Assembly (NCBI GenBank): GCA_010015745.1
Contig: ML978175.1
Coordinates: 280,503-344,502, forward strand
DNA: 64,000 bases
Source of the DNA: Setomelanomma holmii
Lineage: Eukaryota > Ascomycota > Dothideomycetes > Pleosporales > Phaeosphaeriaceae
Direction: 5' to 3'
A model generated the notes under the pieces. It was not told the DNA's origin, did not search any database, and saw only the letters and a list, made by a program, of their open reading frames with translations. Each line of letters starts with the position of its first letter. Position 1 is the first letter of the stretch. Shown piece after piece: positions 1 through 9,958 of the stretch. Position numbers and translations under genes: made by a program.

Positions 1-774
1 CTTAATTATGGTCATCGCGCTATCATCCTGCTTCGGCTTCAGCTTCGGCAGGGTGCAGACAGCGGCAATCGCAACAACTAGAGTGAGCCCTCCACTCAAG
101 AAAAACCCCGAGCGCCACCCTGCCCTCTCAATCATGACACCACTCAGCACCAGGCCGACAGCAAAGCCAAGAGGCTGACTGAAGCCTAGACATGCGAACC
201 CCAGATTCCTTGCTCTTCCCGATGGTACAGCGCTGGTGATGATGGCTACAGAAGCAGGCAGGTGCATGGCAAGGGCAATGCCTTGAAGCGCACGGAATGT
301 GACGAGCTGGGCTCCTGTCTGCGCGAAGCCACATGCTAGTGAGAAGAGTCCGAGGAGGACGATGCCGAGTAGCTCGACTGGACGAGCTCCCACAATGTCT
401 GCAACCGACCCAGCGATGAGCAGAGCAGCGCTGGAGGTAAGACCATAGACGGATGATGGCCAGAGGTACAGGGAGCGCTCGAGCGAGATTGAGCGCGCAA
501 TGACAGGAAGACCAACGGTAATGATACCGTTGGTAACAGAAGCAATGAAGCCTACGAATGAGGGAGTAAAGATCGTCAGGAATGTCCAATAGCTCGATAT
601 TTTCGTGGACTGGGCCTGTATTGATGCCTCTGCGTCCAATGTGTTAATGCTGTGCCTGGACGGCTCAAGAGAGACCCTGCTTGAGCGGTTGAACGGGTCA
701 CGCAAGGTGACCTTAGATGGTGATTGAAGTTCCATGAGCTCAGAGCCGATTGACGTCTCTGTTTGGGAGCCCAT
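1..774 (-). CDS. Partial MFS transporter (DHA2-like, N-terminal 258 residues)
   Basis: The minus strand is open from the ATG at 774 to the window edge, so the C-terminal part lies outside. The protein starts MGSQTETSIGSELMEL, has a hydrophilic N-tail of about 70 residues, then hydrophobic segments beginning SSYWTFLTIFTPSFVGFIA. The loop-2 region (GSVADIVGARPVELLG) and the following FRALQGIALA and FSQPLGFAVG segments are typical of major facilitator superfamily H+ antiporters. The layout resembles the 14-TM DHA2 drug/metabolite efflux group. Substrate cannot be read from the sequence. It is transcribed away from the next gene (start 1725), so 775-1724 is a divergent promoter region. No introns are seen in the visible part. 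Confidence 0.85.
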   Translation of the reverse strand, partial: MGSQTETSIGSELMELQSPSKVTLRDPFNRSSRVSLEPSRHSINTLDAEASIQAQSTKISSYWTFLTIFTPSFVGFIASVTNGIITVGLPVIARSISLERSLYLWPSSVYGLTSSAALLIAGSVADIVGARPVELLGIVLLGLFSLACGFAQTGAQLVTFRALQGIALAMHLPASVAIITSAVPSGRARNLGFACLGFSQPLGFAVGLVLSGVMIERAGWRSGFFLSGGLTLVVAIAAVCTLPKLKPKQDDSAMTIIK

Positions 775-1724
775 GATGCCTCTTGATCGTGTCTGAATGT
801 GTTCAGGACTGCGTCGCCGAGTGGAAATGCATTTGCAGGATGGTTCGTCTAGGGTGAGGCTTTAGGTGCAATACTTTCTAGTGTGTTTAAGAGACCTAAA
901 GAAACGATCTAGACAAAGAAGAAAAAAGTTTCTAGCTTCACGCCCTGTGGGATTCATGTCAATGACGAGCGGCTACTGCCATTGGTCCAATTTGCAGCAA
1001 GCAATCGTCAAGCAATAGCTAAAATTCCACTCTAACCTGCTGTCCAGATCTTGAACGTCGGCGCTTGCTGGGCAAATGAAGGTGCTGTTGGACAATTTGA
1101 AAGCTCGAAATGCATAATGCAAAGATCCAGCGCTATTGAGTATGACAAGCGCATGCGACAACTATATAGGTTCATCGCAATCGTGCCTGACCCTCTCAAG
1201 ACGAGACTAGAATATGGCCACATGTCTAAAACTGCTCTGAAAAAGGTGTGGTGAGGCCAGTGGGTTGATGGTGTTGCCATCTTTGTGGTGATGCAGCATG
1301 AGTTGTGCGGAGGGATTGACCAGTTCGTCGCGGGAGAATAATTGTTGCGCATGCTTCCGATGTGGGTCTCTCATTACGTTCAATGGCTGCTATGCCGGCC
1401 CGTGGCAGTTCGAGATGTTCAAGGTCGTCGTCGTGGTCATGTCGGTGTCGTGGCGATGTGCAAGGGTGCGGTTGCCCGTGGCAGCGGATTGTTTGGGTGA
1501 CGTCGCTCGTCGCTTCCCAACCTCCTGCTAGCCATCTCACCAGCCACCAGCCCACGAGCAAGAACACCACGCAAAAGTATCGGGAGCCACATTCTCCCTC
1601 TCCCCATACAAATCCCAAAATCCATTACTACGAACACAGCCTGACTATCTCGCTAGTTGCATTCGCTGTATTCCGAGACGAAACCCATTTCTGCTGAAGG
1701 TCACACACGAGCATTCCGCCCGCA
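775..1724. other. Divergent intergenic region
   Basis: Non-coding stretch between the MFS gene and the membrane-protein gene at 1725. Short open frames on both strands show no family motif and overlap one another. A C/A-rich leader lies just before 1725. Nothing else is recognised. Confidence 0.5.
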
Positions 1725-3341
1725 ATGGCGCCCCATCCCGAGCTCACAGCTGAGGAGGCAGCCCTCTCGCCCATGGCTGTCCGCGACCTCTCCATAGCCA
1801 AGACGATCGTGAAGCGCGCCGATGATGCCTACAAACAGCTCGCTGCAGCCGGTGCACGAGATCCGACCTCCCTCAAAGGCCCTGGCTTCCAGGTTCTCTT
1901 CGCACTCATCGGCGTCGGTATGACCGTGATGGCTCTGTGGTTCTTCTTCTGGGCAAAGAATGGTGGCTTCAAGTGGCGCGGCAAGCAAGACTGGGAGGAC
2001 TACAAATCAACCGTCCTAAGAAGGAAAGGACCTGATGGCAAGACACTCTCGAATGCTACCAAGAGCACCAGGCTGGGTGGCGGCAGCGTCGTACACGGAG
2101 GCAGCTATGGAGCTCCTACCACCATTGGATACACAGATGAGACCGGCACCAGCGCAGACATCAACGAGTACCGTGACGCCGAGGAGGGTAAAGGCGGCCT
2201 TCGTGGTGGAGACGGACGCACTCGCAAGGACAAGAAGGGCCGCCGAGAGAACACCAACGACTACAACGACCCCGAACTCCGCAACTACCGACACGAAAAG
2301 GCTGCCCGCGTTGGCGGTCTCAATCGTGCGGCAGATGGCTTGTACACCGACTATTCTGGCTCGCAGCCCTCCGAACTTGGCTCCAACGTCTCCAGCGCAC
2401 CTCTCGTCAAGAAGTCTGAAAAGAAGGACCCTAAGAAGGAAGCCAAAGAGAAGGAACGCCGTGCTAAGGAACGCATGAGGAAGGCTAAAGCCGCGGAGAA
2501 GGAAACCGCCCGTGTCGCCGCCGCCGAAGCCAAGCAACGCAAGGAAGAACAAAAGGCTGCCATCAAACGCGAGAAGGAGGCGTACAAGAAAGCCAAGAAG
2601 ACCAAGTCTGAAGCTACACCCTCTGAAGCGCCCGAAATGGCTGAAGTCACCCGTCCCCTTACTGAATACACTCGCGCATACACCGAATACACAGCACCAT
2701 CTGAAGCTGGCACCCTGGAAAAGCCTAAGCAGAAGCCTCAAGGTCGACGTGCTCCTCCCTCAGCTGCGTACTCCTTCACCACTGGCGACGACACCAACAC
2801 TGTCTACTCTGGTGCTTATACCGACAATCACGACGCCCGCACTGAAGCCCGCACCGCTCCATCCGTTGCCCAGTCCAACGACATCGAGTCCTCGTACTAC
2901 TCCGACTACCGCCCTAATGCCGACCCATCCGTCTACAAGGCCCGGGCTGCTACCAAAGACCGCACATCTCGCTCCGCCTCGCGTCCACAAGGTGAACGTC
3001 CTCAAGGCGCCCGTGCATCTCGTCCCCAATCCTCGACCCGCTCAGGCTCCCAGTCTCCACAAAAGCGCAACCGCACCTCTCAATCTGCTCGCCCGAGTCG
3101 CTCGCAGTACACTGCTGCTCCGAGCGATATCTTCACTGCCACCAACGGCGATGCTTATGGCCACATGAGCTACCCGTGCCACATTCCCGGTCTGTCTTCG
3201 GCTGGTAGCGTGGGTGTCAGCGAGAGCGTGAGCCAGGTTGGTGCGCCATCGAGGACACGGGGACGGGATGTTATGGATGGGTATCGTAGGGGAGGTGTGA
3301 GGGCTGTTGGACGACGGGATTCGTTGAGTGATAGCGATTAA
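1725..3341 (+). CDS. Single-pass membrane protein with charged coiled-coil and Ser/Arg-rich tail, function unknown
   Basis: An uninterrupted 538-residue frame starts at an ATG in a good context (gcaatgg). One clear membrane segment lies at about residues 55-76 (FQVLFALIGVGMTVMALWFF), followed by a cytosolic-looking basic segment (KWRGKQDWEDYK). Residues about 227-295 are a very Lys/Glu/Ala-rich probable coiled coil. The rest is low complexity: Tyr/Thr repeats (YTRAYTEYTAPSEAGT, VYSGAYTDNHDARTEA), RPQG repeats around residues 425-440, and a Ser/Arg-rich end (RRDSLSDSD). I recall similar uncharacterised fungal proteins sharing the N-terminal membrane segment, but no function. It could act as a membrane scaffold; that is inference. 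It ends with TAA. Confidence 0.8.
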   Translation: MAPHPELTAEEAALSPMAVRDLSIAKTIVKRADDAYKQLAAAGARDPTSLKGPGFQVLFALIGVGMTVMALWFFFWAKNGGFKWRGKQDWEDYKSTVLRRKGPDGKTLSNATKSTRLGGGSVVHGGSYGAPTTIGYTDETGTSADINEYRDAEEGKGGLRGGDGRTRKDKKGRRENTNDYNDPELRNYRHEKAARVGGLNRAADGLYTDYSGSQPSELGSNVSSAPLVKKSEKKDPKKEAKEKERRAKERMRKAKAAEKETARVAAAEAKQRKEEQKAAIKREKEAYKKAKKTKSEATPSEAPEMAEVTRPLTEYTRAYTEYTAPSEAGTLEKPKQKPQGRRAPPSAAYSFTTGDDTNTVYSGAYTDNHDARTEARTAPSVAQSNDIESSYYSDYRPNADPSVYKARAATKDRTSRSASRPQGERPQGARASRPQSSTRSGSQSPQKRNRTSQSARPSRSQYTAAPSDIFTATNGDAYGHMSYPCHIPGLSSAGSVGVSESVSQVGAPSRTRGRDVMDGYRRGGVRAVGRRDSLSDSD

Positions 3342-4482
3342 GCGTGCTGTTGAAGTACTGAAGTGAGGAGGGTCTTGCATACATGGGCGTTTTTGAACAA
3401 GTCTACTGGGTTGGATTGGGTATAGCGACTGAATTGACGATCCGAAGCATGTACAGTGTAAAGTGAGCATGGATGGATACCACGAACAGCATTGCGTCAG
3501 TCGAATGAGTCACGGACTGGAGCGAATTATGTAGCAATATCAATGAAAGAATCAAACAAACCACGTAAAGCACATGGCCATTTCAAATCACCAGTCCCGG
3601 CAAGAACTCGTAATCGCCTACTCATAATCTCATGTTCATCCTGAAGCCTGACCATATCCACTTCGCTATCAGCGACCACACATCAAAGCAGGCAGTAGCC
3701 AGAATGTCTTCCAACATCTGGATGAATTAGCATCATCGCCGCTTTAGTCACAGAGGATCTTTAGGACTTCTTTCACCAATCACGCGTCATCACTGCACCT
3801 AGTCCCAAATTCAATCTCGGAACAAATATCAAGGGGTATATTTCTCAGCCTAATCCTCGACAGCAAGTACGAGCTAAAGCCCAGACCGCGCAGTATCAGA
3901 ACATGCACAAAGGTACAATCCCGCTAAGAAAAACCTTAAGAGAAAAACACAAACAGTGATCGTGAAGCACTACATACACGTTCGTTGCATTACATCGTTG
4001 CGCAGCTCAGCTGCTCTGGGTGGTGGCCATGGTATATGAAGGAAGCGATTGGAGGGGAAACGGATGCTTGGGGTGGATTGGGGATGGTTCCAAATTAGAG
4101 TTCCGTATGTATACGCGGTTGTTTGGTGGTGTTGGGGTGCTGAGATGTTGGTGGTGGAGATGATGGGTTGGTGCTTCCAGGTAGGCGAGACGATGGCGGA
4201 GGCGTGGAGAAGCGCCCCCTGGTCCTGCGGGAAATCGTTGCGATGGTGGAGCCTGAAGTCGTTCGCGTGGTTTTTGTTTTGCACTCCCACCTGCCGTGAA
4301 AGCAAGCTGCCAGGCACTCGTCGTCCCTGTTGTCTCGCAATTTCTTGGGCGGCAATTTCTGCCCGTACGGTCTAATTCGCCAATTGATGGAGTCTGAATG
4401 TCCTCGCCTGTTCATCCATTTCTTGCAGAACTGTGCAGACTCCTCGATCAGGGCTTTCAATGCCGGCATAGGGACGAGACTT
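3342..4482. other. Convergent intergenic region
   Basis: Region between two genes that end toward each other (3341 and 4483). An antisense-looking open frame (4095-4796) mostly overlaps the downstream gene in another frame and carries no motif. Presumably the two 3' UTRs lie here; nothing else is seen. Confidence 0.5.
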
Positions 4483-7400
4483 CTACAACTCGTCCCGGAC
4501 GCGCTGCGTAGCAGAGCTAGCCACACTGCTGGCTGTACTCGCAGCACTTTCGACGCCGGACGACGCCTGAGCGTAGATCTCGGCAATGCGAGAATTTGCG
4601 GCATCGATAGCCAGTGCGATCCTGCTGCTGGCTGACTCCATTGCACCTTGTTCAGGGCCATAAATCGCGGAGCTCGCTGCTGACGCGACCTTGGAAGCTT
4701 GTTCGCTAGCCACAGAGTAGGCGTAGTCGGCATTCTCGCTGGCCACGGATGATACGGAGGCATATACGTTGCCAGCACTACTTGTGGCCAATGCAACGTA
4801 ATTGCCGGCGGTTGGCGTCCCGAAGATAGCCAGGCTGATGGCTTGCTGCGCGCTGGCTGCTGCTGCTGTGAAGCTATCCTGGACCTGCTGAGTCCCGTAA
4901 ATCTTTTCGCTCACCTGCGATTGAATCGATGAGTACGCGCTCGCAATGGACTCGCTGGCTTGTTCTGCTTTGCCCTTCGGGGTTCCATAGACAGCTACGG
5001 AAGCGCTCTCGACAGCGGCGTCAATCTGGGCGCTTGCCTGGCTGAGGATCGTTTCGATTGCAGCTGGCGGGGTGAAAATCGAGCTGACCACGGATGACGC
5101 AGACGAGTAGGCGTCTGCGGCCAATGAGCTTGCCGACTCGAAGCTGTCACCAGCGTACGACTGTGCCGAGGAGACCACTGCCGGAACACCTGTGTAATAA
5201 GCAGAGCTGAAGCGATTCATGATACTCTCAGTAAAAGCGGGCTCCTTGCCTACAACCAATTCCGAGAGCAAGGCTTGAACGTCGGCATACTGCTGGGCAG
5301 CGGCGGCGGTAGCCTGTGCGCCATATGAACCAGCCTGGGAGTAGAGAGACTCTGCCCACGGGGTAGGCTTGCCTGTGTACTCGTTAGCATCAACATACGG
5401 AACAAGTGCAATGGTGACTCCTGGAGCTTTCGCAGGGGTCTCGAATTGTTGGCAGAAGACAGGAAACTCTTCGAATCCGTCCAGGCCTCAGCATAAAGGA
5501 ATAACAAAAGCTCCACTTACCATAAACTTGCTCGCTTGCCTTCGCGATGACAGCTTCCCAATTGGCGCTCGCTTGTGAGGCAATGGACTCGGACCATGGG
5601 GTCTCGGTCCCGATAACACTAGAGCTAACTTGCGAAGCGATTGAGCCAGCGACTGACTGGGCGCTTGATGCCGCCGATTGTGCGCTGTCAGAGATGCCAG
5701 AAGCAAGAGATGCTGCAGATGCAGAGGCAACAGATGCCAATGACTCCACAGTACCTTGCTGGGGACCGTAGGCGGCACTGGATGCAGCTGCGACGAATTC
5801 AGAGTATCGGGCGTGAGCTAGCCCGACTGCAGCATAATACTGTCCAGAGACTCCAGTGGGTTGCGCATACTGTGCAGAGGCCTGGCTGAGGCCGGCGGAC
5901 AGGCGAGACGATGCAATGGATGACACCGACTCGAAGTATCCCTGCGTGGGTCCTGCCGCGTAGCTCTTCACAGACTCCGTGTATTGGAGGGCGGCTTGGA
6001 GTCGGTCACTGGCAGCACCTACCGAATCGGAGTAAGCCTTTTCGAAGTAGGACAGAATGGACTCGTGCGCTGGCTTCGGGGTCCCAGAGGCCAGAATGGA
6101 TACCTGCGACTTGGCGTTCTCAAACTGCTCACTTGCGAGGCGGAGTGCGTCACTGTAGCGAGAGCTTGCCTGTATCTGGAACGTCTTGATGATTGCAGTT
6201 GGGGTCGGTGTGCCATAGATGGCATACGATGCTGCAGTGACTGCTTGAGCGAATCGCTCTGATGCGACACTTGTGGCGCTCTCGACAGCAGCCTGCTCGG
6301 TACCATAAAGAGCACTTGAGGCAGCAGCCAACGCGCGCTGGTACTGCTCAGCTGCGAGCAAAGTTGCAGACTCGATCGTACCTTGGGTCTTCGAGGGTCC
6401 CAAAAGTGCCTCGCTAACGGCGCGGCTCAGATACGCAGCACGGTCTCCAGCATCCGCAACAGCGTCTTGGACCTTGCTGGCGAAAGTGTCATCCTCGTCG
6501 TCGTCGAGTGGCTCGTCGAAGATGACCTGTTTCGCCTCTGCCAGTATCTGAGCGTTGGCTCCACCGAAGACCCTCTTAGGCGACTCGTAGGCGGCTGAAG
6601 CCATGGAAGACCCTTCCGAGGCGGCATCTGAGGCCTTGGCTCTGGCGTGCGACAGCTGAGCGGCGATAGACGAAGCAATGCTTTCGCTCAACGGTGTCGA
6701 AGAGCTGTGGATAGCGTCAGATACTCGAGAGGAGACGCTGTCGACAGCTTCAGAGGCTTGAGAGGGCGCCGCCTTGACAGATGAAGCAAGGCTCTCACTT
6801 GCAGGTGCTGGAGAACCCTGGATAGCTTCGGACACCTGCGACGAGGCTTGGTGGGCAGCCTTGAACACGCGGGCTGGCACGACCTTGTTCGTGAAATCAT
6901 CGGTGGCGTCGGCAGCCCAGAGCTTCCACTTGGCGACGTCTTTCAGGCGAATGAGCTCGCTGACTATCTTAGCAGAGACGTCCATGGCCTGGTCTTCAAG
7001 CTTCTTGGCCTCCTCGTGAGCAGTACGCAGGCCCTCATGGCGGGAGCCAACAGCCTCAACCTCAGCTTGCCATTCGGTTAGCGTGTTCCTGAGCTTGTGG
7101 TAGTTCTGCCAGTCCTTATAGGTAACACCATCGAGCCAAGCCCAGCGCATGCCAACCTCTTGAAGACCAAGGCCGTGGATCTTTTCGAGTACTTCCACCG
7201 TGCTCCGAACAGCCGCCTGAACGAGGGAGTCGGTCTCCTGTTCGTACGTAGCCTTCCATGCGCGAACGTCTTGAGCCTTGTCCTTGACTTTGAGTCCAAG
7301 CTCGCGGGTCTTGACGCTGCATTTCTCATAAGCTGCTTCGAGCTCCTGCTCTGTGGCGTCCTCTGGAACAGACTCGACGGTGCTCTTGATGAAGCTCTTC

Positions 7401-8938
7401 AACTTGGCGACAGTCGAATCAGCAGTCTCTTCAAGCTTGACGATGAGCGCTTGACCGTGACCTTTGACACTACTCTCGACTTGGCGTTTTGTGATCTCGC
7501 CAACTCGTTGTTCCAGGTCTTCAGCGCCTTTGTCTGCTGCAGTAGCAAACTTGGTCTGCCACTTACGCAGATCCTCGGTCAGCTGTGCCTTGAGCTCTTC
7601 ACCGGTTGGCTGGGGTGGCTTCGACACGGTGGAAGACGTTGCCGATTCGACCTCGGTGGAAGTTGTGCTAGACGAGTCGCCACCGAAGAAGTCATCAAAC
7701 ACACCCCATCCACCCTTTGTTGTGGAGCTGGGAGACGCAGTTGTGGCAGCTGAACCAGCGATAGTCGGGACTATCTTCTCTTGCTCGGAGGCGGAAGCCC
7801 TGCAGAAAGTTAGGATTTCAACTCATGATACAGCGATTTTGCTGAACTTACGAGTGAGACTCAATAGCATCAACGACCGACTCAACCTTCTGCTGATCAC
7901 GGTAGCGGCCAAGTCGCTCCGAAATGCGGACTAATTGCGGCTCAACGTTGTCGCCATACAGAACGCGAACTTGGGGCCACACAGTCCTCATGAGAAAAGC
8001 TAGTGTAGCATCTTTCGCGGAGCGAACGTGTGGAAAAACGTTGTGGACAACGATGTGATGGCCTTGAGCATGAGCCTTGCGTAGGTACGGCAGAGATGCC
8101 TCGTAGGCTGGAAGGATTGAGAGGTGGTAGATCTCTTCCAAGCTGGCTTTGATCTGGTCGTAGTAAGGCGCAGCGGCCGTGGTGAGTGTCTTGACGTAGG
8201 GTCCGAGATACAGGTCGTACTGGGCCTTGACCTTGCCCTGCGCACTCCGAAGCTGTGGTCGGACGGACTTGTCCCACTGGGCATTGCCGTATTTCTTCGC
8301 CTGGGCCACTCGGTGAGCACCATAAGTGGCATACTTGTCTGAAGCGACCCTGGCGGCAGGGGTGTAGACTTGCTTCTCGAAGCGAGCGGTGTATGGCTTG
8401 ACCTTCTCGACATGAGGAGCTACGTAGGTCTCGTAGTAGGGGTCTAGATAGGGCGCAGCGTACGACCTGGCTTGCAAATACGGCGTGCAGACACGAGGAG
8501 AGGCATTGTCGAGTTTCGTCAACGACGAAGGACAGCGGAAGAGCACTGTAAGGATGAGATACCAGGTTACAAGTCTGGCCACTCGTCAGCATGTGCACAT
8601 AGATGTGATAGAGAAGCCTGGAGGTCTACGCGAAAATATGGCGTTGCTGGTCTTGACTGTGGAGGTCTGTGAGGACATGCAGGCCGATGTAACACATACC
8701 GTGCAGCTATGCTCGTTGTAGCACCCGCCATTGTTCTCCGTGGTTTCCTCTGCGATGATCGGACTGCGAGCGACTTGTCGGCGTGACCATTCATGTGACC
8801 GTTACCGTTCATATGCCCGTTTGCGTGGCCGTTGAGGTGGCCGTTCAGAATGTTGCTGAGGTTGCCGTCAAGCGTGCCGTTCAGGGTGCCGTTGGAGGTC
8901 GACTTCTTAGGCTTCTTCGCTCGGCCATTGACAGCCAT
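4483..8938 (-). CDS. Large membrane-anchored Ala/Ser-rich helical-repeat protein (often labelled 'transcription factor hoxa13' in fungi)
   Basis: Four exons: complement(join(4483..5372, 5521..7799, 7852..8574, 8700..8938)), 1376 residues, all junctions in phase. Introns: 8699-8575 (GTATGT..CAG), 7851-7800 (GTAAGT..CAG), 5520-5373 (GTAAGT..CAG). Exon 1 encodes a basic start (AKKPKK) and a tetrapeptide NG-x-x repeat. Exon 2 opens with one hydrophobic segment (LVTWYLILTVLF, about residues 81-92), then a Tyr/Pro-rich helical region (APYLDPYYETYVAPHVE). Exon 3 starts with a heptad-like region. From about residue 560 to the end there are many degenerate units of about 35-45 residues built on [AS]xYGTPxxxxxES..SxASxR(Y/F)xxA. 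No DNA-binding domain is seen, so the transcription-factor label I recall for such proteins looks wrong. The amphipathic repeats suggest membrane or lipid-surface binding, which is inference. Confidence 0.82.
8782..8898 (-). repeat. 12-bp coding minisatellite (NG-x-x tetrapeptide repeat)
   Basis: Inside exon 1 of the helical-repeat gene the DNA has a period of about 12 bp around the core ccgttc, read on the minus strand as repeats such as NGTL, NGHL, NGHA and NGHM. Such tracts usually vary in length between strains. Confidence 0.7.
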
Positions 8939-9958
8939 GATCGCGAATCAGCAAAGAACTGCTCGCGTGTCGTCGTTTGCGGGTGATGACTGCCGTGCAG
9001 ATAACTACGTCATGGTCAGCAGTGGCAGCAGCTTCAGCGAGGTATCAGCATACGCAGCTGGCGGGTCGTGGTGGAAAGAGCAGCGAGAGACTTAGGTCTG
9101 CGCTGGCTCGTGATTAATGATGGGTGGTGAGCGATGGGAACTAAATGCTTAGGCTCGCTGGGGTTCGTCGCGCAACCGAGCAGCAGGCCGGTGATGTAAT
9201 TGCACGTGCGGACGCGGGAAGAGCAGCAAAGATCAAGATATCAAGCAGCCTTGACCAACCGCGGCAGGTTGCTGATAGGGTATGAGCGACACACAGCGGA
9301 GCAGATCAGAGATTGTTGGGAGCTATGTACCACTACCGGTACGCGACAGATGGCCCTGACTCCAGGCAATTCAGGCACTCCAGGCGTCGCGACGTGCTTC
9401 AGACGCCTGTCGGTTGTGCCTGCCAGGGTCTCGCGTGCGCTTCCGTCCAAACAGCGCCATCGAGCCACCACTTCTGAAGTTTGACGCATGCTGGAGGACT
9501 TCGCGTTACCATTGTTTATCACTTGGTGCGCGCAAGCAGTCCGAGCATGTCTAGGCTACACGAACCATAGTGAGACGGCAGCAGAAGGAGCACGTTTAGG
9601 ACGCCCGTACTGTGCATGGCCAGCCTCGCGCCAAGACCATTGACGTGCACCAGCGGCGACATCACCACTTCCGCACGCTATTGCGACCTCTGTAGTCCAT
9701 CTCCATCACTGCGCTTTCATCTGCACACGTGCCCTTGACCTGCTGTAACCTCCCACGTCAACCTTCATAGCACATTCCCCACAGTTCACTCCGCATCACC
9801 TTGTAAATAGATTTGGCGCGCCTGTTTCGGTCCCACTCCTCCATGACTTCCTGAATCGCTTTGACCGCGGACCTCCGCCCGAACCCCTCAACCTCCAACT
9901 TTCAATCACGTCGATTGTACATTTCTACTCTGGCGCATCCGACCGCTTCTGAATCATA
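8939..9958. promoter_or_regulatory. Divergent promoter region, helical-repeat gene / doa10
   Basis: About 1.0 kb separates the two ATGs (8938 minus, 9959 plus). Short frames inside lack motifs. The last 150 bases before 9959 are C/T-rich, as expected of a fungal leader. No specific operator is recognised. Confidence 0.45.

Noticed and set aside
2016..2741. Long minus-strand frame (241 codons) inside the membrane-protein gene
   Set aside because: It is the reverse of a Lys/Glu/Ala-rich coding region; low-complexity codons produce stop-free antisense frames. No motif, and the plus frame has a coherent membrane protein.
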